DNA of 64,000 nt from Struthio camelus. Taxonomy: Eukaryota > Chordata > Aves > Struthioniformes > Struthionidae. Location of the stretch: contig NC_090943.1 in NCBI RefSeq assembly GCF_040807025.1, positions 622,501-686,500 on the forward strand, in the 5' to 3' direction. Positions within the stretch are counted from its first letter, which is position 1. Each line of letters starts with the position of its first letter. The notes under the pieces are model-generated. The model searched no databases and had not been told where the DNA came from. It was given only the letters and a program-made list of their open reading frames with translations. Positions 40,121 through 53,600 of this stretch are shown here, in pieces. The position numbers and the translations under genes are program-made.

Positions 40121-43090
40121 CCCGAAGCAGAGACCGGCCCCCGCGGCCCCCGCGGCCCCCGCGGCCGGCCCGGCGGGGGGCTGCTGCCGCGAGCACGCCG
40201 CGCCGGGGTTTCGGCTTGCGAACAGCCGAGCCGACCGGAGCGTTTCTCCCGGCCGCGCAGCCGCCTCCGACAGGCAGCCGAGGCGCTCCGAGGGCGGCAG
40301 AGTCCGGGGGATTCCCCGTGCGCACGGCCGTCTGTTTGCAGCACCCCTTGGCTGACACTTGGCTTCGCACCCTGAAGACCTAGAGGTTTTGCAGCGCTAA
40401 TTTCTCCGGAGGCAGCGTATGATGCTCGCGAGGGCCAGTACGCCGTCCTTTGCCTGCGTTTGCCCTCGAGGCGCCTGCAGCAATGAGCTCCAGGGATTAA
40501 ATACCCTCCTGGTGAACCGGCTTTCTGTTTTAAAGCCTCGGCATTTCCTACCGCTGCATCTCACTTGGCATCGCTCCACTTTTGTGTGCTGCAAGAGGGC
40601 AAACAGGGAACAGCATGTTTTCTCGCGCTGTACTTTCTACAGCTCCGTGTTCATCTTTTATTTATCTTCCCCTAAGGTAAATATTTCCAACCAGGTCTCA
40701 CACAAAAGCCTCCCGTGACATGGCACTTGTTAACGGCCTGCCTAAATTCATCCTCTGCTTTCCGGGGGAGGCAGCCCAGCGCTGAAGACAACGCGGCGAG
40801 ACACTGAGCTACAGAGAGCCAGCCTCTGGGTGCCAGCCCGGGCGGGCTCGCACGCACTAACGGTTTTGGTTTTGGTTTTGGCAACGCTGGACGTCCTGCC
40901 GCGATTCCCACTGCGACCAGCTCTTGCATTAAGCCTGTCAGCTGCACTGAAGCGAGCTTCCAGCTCGGCATGCGCGCAGGCACGGAAAACGGAGGCCCCC
41001 GAGTTCACTTAGTGCCAATTCAATGAGCTCGTTTATTTGGAAGTTGCCCTATCGCCCGGAAAGCTGGAACGACCTTATCTTTAGGGTAAAGTTGAAAACA
41101 AACGGTGTGATGTTTTGGTTCGATTATAACAGTTGGGTCACTTGCTAGAACTGTTTTCGTTTGGTAACCAAGCAGAAGGGTAAGTTATAATAACAATATA
41201 ACCATGGTGATAAAATAAATGATGAGGTAAGCTTGCTGCAAATGTAAACGAGTGATGTGGGCAAGCAGTGAGCTCAGGCGCCTAGCGAGTTAACCGTGGA
41301 GGAGTACGAAGAGCTTAGAAAATAGCTCAAAAAAATAAAAAGATCTGAAAGGACGCGTGGAGCCCAGCTCCGGGGTCTTGGGGGCGCAAGGGTCCTGCCA
41401 GCACGCTGGGGACCGGCGCTCCCTCCCCGAAGGCCAGACGGACCAGCCAAGCCGGAGAGCCCCATTTCTACCCGTATGGGAAGCTTTTGTTTAGGGGCAC
41501 GCAGAGGCCGTCGCTGCTGCAGGCCGAACCCCAGCAGCGGCAGCAACGGGCAGAGCAGCAGAGGCGCCCTCCCGCCCCGGCCGAGGGGCCGAAACGCTGC
41601 ACGCCGGAGCAGCCCTTGGCGGCCGCTGCACGGCCCGCGCTGCGGGGGCGCCCGCCCCGCGGCTCCGTTCCCGGAGGCCCTCTCCCGCTAAACCCGCCAG
41701 GTGCTCTTGGCATCGCCAAGCATCGCAGAGTAACTAAGCCAAAAGCAAGGGCAGACCGGCAAAAAAAAATCTCCCCCTGCCCAAAAGAGGGAAGCGCCGC
41801 TGGTCAGGGGCTGCCCAGGGCTGCGCAGGGAGCCGAGGGGCGGATCCCGCAGCGCCCGGACGCCAGCGCTCAGCCCGCAGGAACTGCTGGCCCTGAGCCC
41901 TGCTCCGGCTTTCCGGGGACAGAGGGGCACAAGGGCCCGAGTCTGGGCCATTTCCTTCCCAGAAGAAATGCAGCGTTAGGCTACTTTAAAGCGGAAGCAT
42001 TCGGCTTCTCTTTTTTCCACCCTTTCCCGTCGCTCACGTGAACAGCGGGTGTTTCGGTGGAGCCCAAGGCACCGTCCCACCGTCACGCCGCTGCAGGGCA
42101 GGAGGAAAACCGAAAGGGGCAATCCTGGGGCGTGCGGCGCTCCTGCGAGGGAGCCGTGCTGGGCTCGTCCGCGTTCGGCGGGACGGGAAGAGCCCTCCGG
42201 GCGGGAGCAGGGAGGGATGCGACCCGGCTTGCACAGCTCCGAACCAGCGGGCTGGGCTCTTCCCTGCACCCGCAGGGGTCCGGAGCCCGAGCCAGCGGGC
42301 GGGCGGGAAACCTCGAGCTTCACCCAGCGCAGGGGAGCTCGGCGGGCCGGAGCCCCCGGTGCCAGGCTTCCTCCCCAAAACAGAGCAGAGCTCCGGCCCT
42401 GCGGCACGCCAGCCCTCCCGGCTGGATTAAGGCAGGGACGGCACCGCGGGAGCCGGGAAAGCCGTCTTCCCGCCGCCTCCATCCCCTGCTCTCCGAGGGG
42501 CTCCGTCCGAGCGCTGCCTCCCGCCTGGGAGGCACGTTTGGGATGTGCCGGCTGCAAGCCCAGGCTCACAGCTCGCAGCCCGGCTCGGCAGATGGGGGTT
42601 TCGGCAGCCCCGGACCGGTGGCAGCACCAGGCTCCAGAGCCAAGCAGGGACCCTGCAGATAGCCACCGCAGCCGAGCGGCGCCGGCCGCCCCGCCGGCCG
42701 CCTCACCCAGGGAGGGAGCACCCGACGGGGCTCGCTGGAGGAAATCGCTCAGCGAGTGCCTGGGACTTTGCTGCATCAGGCACGAAAGCTGAAAAGCACC
42801 TGAAGGCACAGTGGGACGCGGAAACAATTCCCTTGGCACCACCGGCGGGTCAGAGGATCCCCGCCAGCACCCCGGGTCTGAACAGGCTGCTCCGTCGGTG
42901 CAAGCGGCCAGCGGGGGCCCGAGGCCGGGACGCCCTCGTCTCCGACCGCCAGGGCTGCGCGGCGAGGGCGCAGCCTCCGAGAGGCTCCCTGGGGTCCTGG
43001 AGCCCCGCGCCTGGCCGGGCAGCTCGGCGGGGGTCTGCGGAGCCGCGGGAGGTGTGCAGGGAGCAGGGTGGTGCCAAAGGAGCACGGGGG
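40121..43090. other. Intergenic, no gene recognised
   Basis: CpG-dense up to about 40,360 and again at 41,370-43,080, with an AT-rich stretch at 41,010-41,330 in between. Long frames on both strands (up to 565 codons on the - strand at 41,976-43,673) follow from GC composition and the 42-bp repeat that follows. No family motif was seen. Confidence 0.4.
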
Positions 43091-43109
43091 GTGGCAGGGA
43101 TCCCGGGGG

Positions 43110-43830
43110 GGCATCCGGGGGTTCGTGCAGGGAGCAGGCTGTCTGGGGAGCCCAGCGGGTGCCTGGGGAGCCGGACAAGGGCGTGTGCTGAGCCTGGGGG
43201 GCACCCAGGGAGCTGGTGGGTGCCCAGTGAGCATGGTGGGTGCTCGGGGAGCAGGACAAGGGTGCATGCAGAGCCCAGTGGGTGCATGGGCAGCTGGACA
43301 AGGGTGCATGCAGAGCTTGCTGGGTTCCCAGGGAGCTGGTGGGTGCTTGGAGAGGCAGACGAGGGTGCACACAGAGCCCGGTGGGTGCCCGGGAAGCCGG
43401 ACGAGGGTGCACACAGAGCCCAGTGGGTGCCCGGGAAGCCGGACGAGGGTGCACGCAGAGTTTGCTGGGTTCCCAGGGAGCTGGTGGGTGCTCGGGGAGG
43501 CAGACGAGGGTGCACACAGAGCCCAGTGGGTGCCCGGGAAGCCGGACGAGGGTGCGCGCAGAGCCCGGCGGGTGGATGGGGAGCCGGACGAGGGTGCACA
43601 CAGAGCCCAGCGGGTGGATGGGGAGCCGGACGAGGGTGCGCACAGAGCTCAGCGGCTGCTTGGGGAGCTGCACAAGGGTGTGTGCAGAGCCTGGTCAGTG
43701 CCTGGGGAGGGTGACAGGGGTGCACACAGACCTGGACAAGGGTGTGTGCAAAGGCCAGTGGGTGCTCAGGCAGCTGGACAAGTGTGCCTGGGGAGTTTGG
43801 TGGGTGCACATCGTGCCCGGCGGGTGCCCC
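43110..43830. repeat. Minisatellite, about 42-bp unit
   Basis: Imperfect tandem units containing GTGCACACAGAGCCCAGTGG followed by a GTGCCCGGGAAGCCGGACGAG block, with shortened and diverged units at both ends. It lies 0.2 kb past the SSPO poly(A) signal. The unit is a multiple of three, so it creates long open frames that are not genes. Confidence 0.9.
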
Positions 43831-44042
43831 GGGCTAGGCCCTGCTCCAAGCCAGCCACGACATGGTGCAGCCCCGCAGCCCCAACCTGGTCTTGGTGGCG
43901 CCGCGTCCTGCCGGTGCCACCCCAGGCGCTGGGGCGCAGCCTGCTCCCGGCCCCCCCCCCACCCGGGAGCCAGCGCCATCCCACCCCGTCGCGGCCCCGC
44001 TGCCCCGAGGAAGGGACGACCGCGCCGGTTGGTGCCATCTGC

Positions 44043-44048
44043 TTTATT
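44043..44048 (-). terminator. SSPO: Poly(A) signal AATAAA, SSPO
   Basis: TTTATT on the + strand is AATAAA on the - strand, about 70 bases after the SSPO stop codon. Confidence 0.8.
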
Positions 44049-44115
44049 GCTGGGCACGGGGGACGGCGGCGGCAGCCCGGGCTCCTCGCACGCCGCAGCT
44101 GGAGCATCCTCAGCG

Positions 44116-44657
44116 CTAGGAGAAGTCCCCGCCTGCGGGAGGGCAGCGGTGAGCAGGGCGCCGGGGGCCTCGGCCGCGCGGGCCAGGAGCCGCGGCAGGA
44201 GCTCGGGGCCGCTCTGCACCAGCCCTCCCTGCCCGGAGCCCAGCAGTTTGCCCCGGCGCTGCCCCCCCCCCCCAGCCCCGGCCCCCCCCTCACCCTGGCA
44301 GCTGCTGCACTGGCAGCTGAGGATGACGGGCAGCACGACGGGCTCCACCTGGCCGTCGGCGCAGGGCAGGCTCAGGATGCGCACGGGGCTGCCGGGGTCC
44401 AGCTGGTAGCTGCAGCAGTCGCACAGCGTCTGCAGGTAGGGCTCCTGCGGCAGAGGGGCGCCGCTGCCCGTCAGCCCCGGGGGCCCGGCCGCGGCTGGCC
44501 CCCCCGCCGCGGCCCCCCGCCCGCACCTCGGCCGTGACGGCGGTGCGCGAGGCGCAGCGCCCGCTGCAGTAGCTGACTTCCACGCCGGGCAGGGAGCAGC
44601 GGCCCTTGGTGATGTTGCGCACCTCGGTGAAGCGCTGGCACATGGCGGACGGCTCCT
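44116..44657 (-). other. SSPO: SSPO C-terminal cystine knot exons and stop
   Basis: Three exons encode the CTCK module: [15 protein letters not shown], then [12 protein letters not shown], then [15 protein letters not shown] and [12 protein letters not shown], ending DFS-stop at 44,116. CTCK domains usually mediate disulphide-linked dimerisation. Confidence 0.9.
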
Positions 44658-47600
44658 CTGCGAGGAGGGAGCGCAGCGGTGGCACCCCCGGCGTGGCAGC
44701 CCCCCTCCGGACCCCCTCCGGGCCGCCGCCGCGCTCCTTACCCAGCGACTCCCTCCTGCACACCGGGCAGCAGCCGCCCGGCTCCCGCACCTTCACCTCG
44801 CCCTGCAGCGACAGCGCCGGCCTCAGCCCCCGCCTCGCCCGGGGCTGCTCCCCCCGGGGGGGGCCGGGGAGGGGGCCGCGGGGCCCTACCTCGCGGCACG
44901 AGAGCGCAGGGCAGGCGGCCGCGCACGCCGCCCGCCCGTTGATGCAGCGGCAGGTCTCGCAGTCCTCGAGCCACTCGCTGCCGGGCTGGGCGGGAGAGGA
45001 GGGCTCAGCCGCGGCGCAGCGGGTGCAAGGGGACCCCCCCACCCTTGCACGCTGGGGGATGCCCGCTCACCTCGTAGAGCCGCCCCCGGTGCAGGCACTC
45101 GCAGCGGGCGGCCGTCACGCAGCGCCCGCTGCCGTTGCGGTAGCGGCCCGGCTCGCAGGCGCAGCCCGGCGCCGCGGCCCCGCTGCAGTTGTGCGGCGCC
45201 TCCTCGTAGATCTCCCGGCAGCTCCGCTCGCAGCCTGCCGGCGCCCCGGGGCCCTGCCAGCGCTCCCCCGCCGGGCAGGCTGCGAGCGGCGCCCGGCGCG
45301 TCACCTTGCACCCCGCTCGCCCCCTGCGCACCCGCGCTGCCCGCTCGCCCGCCGCCGGGCCCCGGGAGCGTGGGGAAGCGGCTGGCGCTGCCGGACACCG
45401 CAGCGCGGGAGCCCGCGCCGGGCACCAGCGGGCGCTGGAGCATCGCCCCGTCTCTAAGAGGCACCGGGCGGGCGGAGGGGTGCTGCCAGGCAGGGGGGGA
45501 CGCCATGGGGTGGGAGCCCTGCTCGGGGGCACAAGCCTGGCCAGGGAGGCCAGACGTGGGGACAGGAGGCGCTGGGGAGGGGGGCTCGGCGGGAGCCCGC
45601 CCGGAGCCCCCCGCTGCCGCCCGCTGCCCCGGGGCCCAGGGAAGAGGGGGCTCCCCGACCCACCGCCCCGACTCACCGCAGTCGGGCAGGCGGCAGGGGG
45701 TCCGGCGGGCGGCCGGCCCCTCGCACTCCGCCCCCTCGTAGAGGCGCTGCCGGAGCGGGTGCCGGCGGGAGAGGCGCTCGGCCGGGCCGCACGTGGCGGA
45801 GCAGGGCGACCAGGGCGACCAGGGCGACCAGAGGCAGTCCACTGCGGGAGGAGCGGGCAGTGCCGGCGGGCGCCGAGGGGCCGCGGTGCCACCCCCCCCC
45901 CACCCCGAGCGAGGATGCAGCGGGCAGGGTGGGGACCGCGAGGGGGATGGCGCAGCGGCACCCGGCCCGAGGGTCTCTTACCGCTGCAGTCCTGCTGGGA
46001 GCAGCTGAAGGCGCCGCGGACGCAGACGCTGCAGAGAGCCAGGGCGGTCAGAGCCCGCGCCCCTGCCCCGCGCCCGCCACGGCGCTCAGCCCCGGCGGCA
46101 GGACAGCCAGGCTGCCCCGGGCCCAGCGGCCCCACCGCCCTCACCAGGTGTTGCAGCGGTGGTGGAGGCGGCTGCCCGGCGGGTACTCCTGCGCCCGCTC
46201 CTCCCGCGAGAGGTTGTGCGCCCAGGGCACGGCGGGGGCCAGCACGCAGCGACACTCCTCGGGGGGCACGCAGGCGCCGTCCTGCAGCACCTGCGGGACC
46301 CCCCGGCGGTGACTCCGCTGGGACCCGTGCTGCCAGCCCGGGGGCGCGCTCCGGCCCCCGGCGGCCAGGGAGCTCCGGCCCCGTCCCGGCGCGGCTCGGC
46401 AGCCTGCCCGGCGCCACCGCAGCCTCCCCAGCCCAGGAGGCTCCCCGGTGCCTGGCCGGGCCGGGGCGCCGCCGTACCTGTCCGGGCGGGCAGGCGCAGC
46501 CGGGCTGGCAGGTCTCCTGCAGGCACCGGGTCCCCGGGCGGAGGTGGGCGCAGGCGTGGGGACAGGCGTTGGCGCAGTCCCGGTGCACCTGGCTGCCCGG
46601 GCACTCTGCAGAGCGCGCGCGGCGCTGGTTATCGCCCAGCGCACGGAGCTGCCCAGCCCACGCCGAGCTGGGCAGCGAGACCGCGGCGGGATGCAGGCGC
46701 TCACGGCGGGACACCCCTGCCCTGCCGGACCACCCCGGACACCCAGCGCCTCCCGAGGCTTAGCGAGCAAGGCCGCTCCGGCCACGCCGTTATGCACGCC
46801 CAGTTGCAGAGCCCCGCCGGTGTGTCCCGGCGGATGGGGGGCACGAGGAGCGGGGCAGCGCGCCCCGAGCAGCAGGCACGGACCGGCCCCGGGGCAGGCT
46901 GCACCCCCGCTAGCGGCCCCTACCCGGCGTGCAGTTGCGGGCGTTGCAGACGCGGTGCAGCAGCAGCGGCAGCGCGGGGCACGGCTCCTCCTCGGCGCCC
47001 TCCTCCTCGGCGGGCAGCGGGGCCCGGCGCCGCTCGGAGACGCCGCCTCCGCAGCTGGCGCTGCAGGCGCTCCAGGGCGACCACTCACTCAGCCGGCAGC
47101 CGGCTGCGGGGGCAGAGAACGGGGCCGCGCTGGCTACACCGTGCCGCGGGGCCGGGCTGCCGCGCCGCAGCGGCGGCGGGGCCGTGCCCCCAGCGTGCTC
47201 ACCGGGGCAGGGCTGCAGGTTGCAGGCGGCGGTCTCCTGCATGGCCTGGGCCACGCAGGGTGCCCCGCCGGCGCTCTCCTCGCAGCCGCGGTGCCGGGCG
47301 GTGCGGCCCCCTCCGCAGCTCTCGGAGCAGGGGCTCCAGGCGGACCAGGGCCCGTAGGACGGGCACGCCGCCACCGGGCATGCGAAGGTCCCGTTCCTGC
47401 AGGTGCTGCACGGGGACACGCGCTGGCTCGCAAAGGCACCCGCGTTGTCCCCCCGCCCCGGCCCGCAGCCGAAGCATCGCATGCCCCCCCCGCCTGCCCC
47501 AGCCCTCCCCGCCAGGCACAGCGCATCCTGCCAACCCGCCATCCTGCCCCGGGTCACCCGCCACGTCCTCGCCCGCCCTGTACCCATCCCCGCCCGCGAC

Positions 47601-50600
47601 ACCTACCAGTTGTGGCACTCGACCTCGGCCGTCTGCTCCGGCCAGACCTCCTGGGTGCCGTTGGCCCCGGGGAGCCCGCAGCGGCATTCGGCGACCGGCA
47701 CGCACGCCCCGTCCTGCAGAAGCTGCCCCTCGGGGCACCGGCACCCTGCGGGCCGGGGGGGGCCGTGAGCAGCAGGGCTGCGCCCCCCGGTGCCCACGCG
47801 CCCCCCGAGCACCCAGCTTGGGGCAGGGAGGGGGTGAGGATGTGCACGCAGTGGAAGGGGGCCGGTGCCAGCGTGCGGCACGTGCAGTGCGCGTGGTGCT
47901 CCAGGGCACCCGTGGCCCTCGCCGTGGGTGCGGGTGCTGTGGGGCCGCCGCTCCTGCGAGGGCCCTGGTCTGCGGCAGAGAGGCCCCGAAAGCCCCGACT
48001 GCAACGGGGGTGTCACGGCCGCAGCGGGGGTGCACGGGAGCAAGGGGCTGCGATGCGGGCAGGGGGCTCCGGGAGCGCGCGGGGGGCTGCAGGTGAGTGT
48101 GGGCCGGGCGCGGGCACCTACCTGGCTTGCAGCCCCCCTGCAGACACTCCACGTGATGCCAGAGGTCGGTGCAGGTGCGGGGGCAGCCGTTGGCACAGGA
48201 AGCAGCAAACACCTTGCCGCGGTGCTCGCACGCCTCGCCTGCGGGCAGAGGCCGGGTGTGAGGGTGCAACGGGGGGGGCACGGCTCAGCGGGGGGCGGCG
48301 GGTGCTCCCCTGGGGCCGGGCACGCGGCCCTGTTACCTGGGCAGACAGCGGTGTTGCAGCTCTCCGTCTGGGAGCGGGCGCCGGGGCACGGCCCCGTGCC
48401 GGCCGGGTGCTGGAGGTGGCGGCGGCGCAGGCGGAAGCCCCCGCTGCAGGGCTCCCGGCAGGGCCCCCAGGGGCCCCAGGGGCTCCAGAGGCAGAGGTCT
48501 GCGGGATGGGGCTGTCACCTACCCCGCGGCGACGGCAGGGGACACCCCCGTCCCCTGCAGCACCCCTGGCCCCGCAGGGGAAGGCGAAGCAGGGCAGGAG
48601 GGGAGCTGGGCTGGTGTCTGCCCGCAGCCCCCTGCCCCATGCACGGGGACAAGCTGGGGCCGTGCAGCCCCCTGCCCCATGCACGAGGACGAGCTGGGGC
48701 TGTGCAGCCCCCTGCCCCATGCACAGGGACGAGCCGATGCCCCACAGCCTTGCAGCCCCCCACCCCACGCATGGGGACGAGCAAGGCCATGCAGCCCCCT
48801 GCCCTGTGCACAGGGACGAGCCGAGGCCGCACAGCCCCGCACCCCATGCATGAAGATGAGCAAGGCCATGCAGTCCCCCACCCCGTGCACGGGGACGAGC
48901 CGATGCCCCACAGCCCCGCAGCCCCCTGCCCCATGCACAGGGAAGAGCCGAGGCCCCACAGCCCCGCAGCCCCTCGCGCCGTGCACGGGGACGAGTCGAG
49001 GCCGCACAGCCCCCCCGGGCAGCAGGGCCGTCTGGGGCACACCGGCCGCCGAGAGCCCCCAGTACCTTGGCAGACGCGGGGGTCCGGGCAGAGGCGCTCC
49101 TGCTGCAGCTCAGCTGTGCAGGCGGCCCCGCCGCCGGCCCAGGGCAGCCCGCTCTGCGGGTCCAGGCAAGCTCGGTAGCGACGCTGCACCGAGGCCAGCA
49201 GTGGGATGGGCGCCGGGGACCCTTCTGCCTCCTGCCGGTGCCCAGGCTGGGCCAGGAGCAGGGAGAGGGTGCCGGGGCCGAGCTCTGCCAGGGGCAGGCA
49301 GGCGCTGCAGGGCGTCCACTCGGACCAGTCGCTCAGCGGGAGCAGCCCTGCCGGGGACACAGAGCTGCCAGCGGGTCGGGGGGCCCGGGGCCAGGGCAGG
49401 CGCGATGCTGCGTGCGCAGGGCTGGCGGGCAGGAGGTGGGGACGGCCGCGCGCCCGCTCGGCATCGAGCGTGGCCGAAGGGGCTGGGATGCCTGGGTGCA
49501 TTCGGCACCCGGACGTCCCGGGACTTTTGCACCAGGGAGGGGTCTCCAAGCTGAGCCCCTTGCAAGGGCTGCGGCTCGGCGGTGCCTGGGGGCAGCGGGG
49601 GTCCACGGGGCGGGTGCTGGAGGAGGCTGCACTCACCCTGGCAGCCCTCGCTGCTGCACTGCAGGGCACCGTCCTGGCACACGCTGCAAGGCAAAGAGCC
49701 GATGAGCTCGCGGCGGCCCCGGGCTGCCCCGCGCGGGTCTGCCCCCAACCCCAGCCCCTCTCACCACTCCTTGCAGCCAAGCAGGATGGTGTCTCCGGCG
49801 GCCAGGTGCACGGGGACGTCGAGCCCGCTGGCGTGCAGGCAGCCGCAGCCCGAGGGCGGCACGCAGGCCCCGCTCTGCTCCAGCAGCCCCTGCCAGCACA
49901 GCCGGGCTGGGGCTGGGGCCGCCAGCGCAACCCCGCAGCCTGCCCCGGCCCTTCCCGCCAGCGCGGGAACCGCTGCACCTTTGCAGCCCACCTCTCGCCC
50001 TGACCCCGCGAGCAGCGGGCTCTTCCTGGGCTCTCCCGCCCCGTCCGCCTGACGCCACGGGGGCAATCTGCACCCCCCACCTGCACCCCTGCAACGGGAT
50101 GTGCCTGCGCATCAGCCTGGCTCCGGGGCCCTATATCGGCCCTTTCCTACCAGCCGGGACCCCTCCTCAGCGCCAGGACCCCATCTCCCCCCCCCCCCGA
50201 GCCCACCCCTCTTGCCTGGGGGCAGAAGCAGCCGGGCAGGCAGGGGGGCAGCTCCGCGCACAGCTCCGGGTGCTGCCTGCTGGCGCAGAGCCCTGCGCAT
50301 GGCGAGCCGCAGGGCCGGTACTCGAAGGGGGGCTGGCAGCTGGCGGCTGGCGCGAGAGCGAAGGGGTCAGGCGGGGAGCTGGGCTGCTGGGCAGGGACGC
50401 CCGAGCACCAGGCACAGGCAGCCTGCACCTCGGGGAGCACCCAGGACAGGCAGGGACACCCCAGGGAGCACACAGGGATGGGCAGGGACACCCCAGGGAG
50501 CACATAGGGATGGGCAGGGACACCCTGGGGAGCACACAGGGACGGACAGAGACACCCTGGGGAGCACACAGGGATGGACAGGGACACCCCAGGGAGCACA

Positions 50601-53600
50601 CGGGATGAACAGGGACACCCCGGGGAGCACCCAGGACAGACAGGGACACCCCGGGGAGCACCCGGGACAGGCAGGGATGGACAGGGGAGCACATGGGCAC
50701 CCTCCAGGGACATCCCGGGGAGCAGCCGGGACAGCCAGGGACCCCCCGGGGAGCACCTGGGATGGACAGGGACGCCCCAAGGAGCACACAGACTGGGCAG
50801 GGACACCCCAGGGAGCACACGGGACAGACAGGGACACCCCAGGGAGCACATGGGACAGGCAGGGACACCCCGGGGAACCCACAGGATAGGCAGGGTCGGG
50901 GCAGGAAGCACACCGGACGGACAGGGACACCCCGGGGAGCGTATGGGATGCACCGGGAGAGGGCTGGCAGCAAAGGGGACGGGCGCTGGGGGGAGCAGGC
51001 CGGGTGGGCAGGGACACCCTGGGGTGCAGGCACTGCGCACACGGGCCGGGCCGGGGCAGTGGGCGCAGGACAGGCAGCAGCGGCGGGCCAACAGCTTCCT
51101 GCCTGCGCCACCCCTCACCTGAGCACCCCGAATGGTTGCAGGGGCGCAACTGCGCGTCCAGCCCCACGCACAGCTCCGAGCCGGCGCCGGTGCTGGTGCT
51201 GCGGCCGAGCTGGTGCCGGTAGCGCTGCTGCAGGGGCAGGCTGCAGGAGCAGGGGCTCCACGGGGTCCAGGCGCTCCAGGAGCACTCGTCTGGGGGCAGC
51301 GAGGAGAGGGGCAGCGTGGCAGGCAGGCGCCGTGCCGCGCAGCAGCCCGCCGGCCAGCGGCCCCCCGTACCTGGGCAGGGGCGCAGGTAGCAGGCCTGCA
51401 GCTCGCGGTGCGCGCTGGCGTTGCACGGGGCGCCGGCGGCAGCGGCGGGGGCCGGGCAGGCGCACGTGGCCTCCCGGGAGGCCAGCCCGGTGCCGCAGGT
51501 GCGGGAGCAGGGGCTCCACTCGGTCCAGTCGCACCGCTCGTGGCCCGGGGCTGCGGAGGAGGCACGTCAGCGGGCACCTCCGCCCCCCGACCCGAGCCCC
51601 ACGGCCCTGGCGCGGAGGCATCCGAGCGCTGCAGAGTGCCGGTGCGTCCCGCAGCCGGCTCGTGGCCTGGGGCTCTGCAGCTGCCTGCCGCGTTCCCAGA
51701 GCGCTTCCAGCACCCTCCAAGGCGGGCGCGGGCACCTGGGGCCAAGGGCTTCGCAGGGACAGCACTGCGGCGGCAGCCCTCGCGCGGCACGTGCCCCACA
51801 GCACCCGCGAGCCCCCTGCATTCCCAGCAGCTTCAGGGCTAGGAAGCGGCTTTTGCAACCCAGTCTCCTCCAATTTGCTCATTGCCAGCTTAATCTTAGC
51901 AAGGGGCATGCCCCGCACAAGGAAGCCCCAGCTCGGCAGAAGGGGTCGGCACGGGTCCGCAGTGCCAGCCCGGGGGACCCCGGCAGCGCTCGCCCCGGCG
52001 CTACCGCCTCGCTCGCGCGCCGCTCGGCCCCCAGCTCCTTACCCGGGCAGGGCCAGGCGGCGCAGTCCTGGGCCTGGCTGTCGGGCCCGGCGCAGTCGGA
52101 GCCGTTGTGGCGCGGCGCGGGGTTGATGCAGGCGCGGGTGCGGATCTGGCGGTGCCGCCCGCAGGTGGCGGGGCAGTCGGACCAGGGCGACCAGGGCGTC
52201 CAGCCTCCCGGCACTGCGGGGTGAGCGCTAGGGTCAGCCCGGCCGCGCCGCCCTTGGGGGGGCCGGGGCCGCGGGAGAGGGGCTCTCACCGGCGCAGGCG
52301 ATGTCCTGGCAGACGGTGCCCTCCGGGGTGCAGGTGCTGCAGGAAGGGCCGGGCAGGCGGCTGGCGGCAGGCGGCTCCCGCGGCCCCCGGAGCGGCTCTG
52401 CAGCATCCCCGGACCCCCCTGCCCGCGCCCACCCTCTGCCCCTGCCCGTCCCACCGCGCCGCCCCACTGACCATCGCCGGCAGTCGCCCTGCAGCCACGC
52501 GTCGCCCAGGCGCCTCTCCCCGGCGCCGTGGGGGCAGAGCGGCGGGCAGGCCCCCGGCGCGCAGCCCCGGCTCTCCAGCTGCTCCCGGCGGCACTCGGCG
52601 GCCCCCGAGCCCGACGTGGGAGCCCTGCGGAGGCGGGCAGGAGGCGGCCAGCGTGAGCGCCCCGGGGGGCCACTCGCGCCCCCGGGCGGCAGGGCGGGGG
52701 TGTCCCTGGCCGGGAGCCCACCTGAAGCGCGTCTGCAGGCCGTCCCCGCAGGTGACGCTGCACTGGGACCAGCTGGACCAGCGGCTCCAGCCGCACTCGC
52801 GGGGCGCGCAGGTGCGGTTGGTGCAAAGCAGCCGGCCCTCGGCGCAGGTGCAGTTGTTGCAGCCGTCGTAGTACTGGCTGCCCGGCGCCCAGCCGTGGCC
52901 CTGCGCGTCCGTGCACTCGCAGTGCGCGGGGGAGACGCAGCCGCCGTCCTGCTCCAGGGTCCCTGCAGGGGGGAGCAGCGTCATGCTTTGCCCCCCCGGG
53001 CTCTGAGCGTGGCAGGGACCCTTCTGGGCACGTGAGTGCGTGTGCGGGTGCGTGTGAGCACGTGTATCGTGGCCAGCACAGCCTCCAGCTGCACGTGGCT
53101 GGTCCCCTCTGCTTGTCTCAGTGTGAGCACGTTTGCAGTGCATGCACAGCTCTGCGGCTGCATTTGCAGTGCATGCACAGCTCTGTGTGTGGCTGTGCAT
53201 GCACAGCTCTGTGACTGTGTTTGCAGTGCATGCACAGCCCTGCATGTGGCTGTCCTTGCAGTGCATGCACAGCCCTGTGACTGTTTGCAGTGCATGCACA
53301 GCTGTGCGTGTGGCTGTCCTTGCAGTGTGTGCACAGCTCCATGGGCATTTTCAGCGCCCGCACAGCTGTGCATCAGCATTTGCAGCGCGCACATGGCTGG
53401 GTGCGTTTGCAGTGCATGCACGCAGCAGGCAGCCACGGCGCCCCTGCAGCCTTGCCCATGGGGGACGCAAGCTCTGCTCCCTCCCCGGCAGCCCCGCAGG
53501 TTGGGCTCCCCTCCCTCCCCAGGAGGGCTGGAAGGATGGGGGCCAGCGCGCCAAGCACGAGCAGCCCCGGGGCCCGCCGCGCTCACCGTCGGGGCACCGG

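Noticed and set aside
40860-40882. GGTTTT repeats as telomere-like sequence
   Set aside because: Only about four units and not the vertebrate TTAGGG motif. Treated as simple sequence.
41976-43673. 565-codon - strand frame
   Set aside because: GC-rich composition plus the opposite strand of the minisatellite. No family motif or splice support.
43068-44537. 489-codon + strand frame of repeated residues
   Set aside because: Arises from the 42-bp minisatellite, whose period is a multiple of three, then runs antisense through SSPO exons.
46159-48853. Long + strand frames of 645 and 801 codons
   Set aside because: Antisense shadows of Cys-rich SSPO exons. The real splice sites and motifs are on the - strand.
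50430-50975. CRISPR-like regular repeats
   Set aside because: Contiguous near-identical units without unique spacers in a vertebrate intron. This is a minisatellite.
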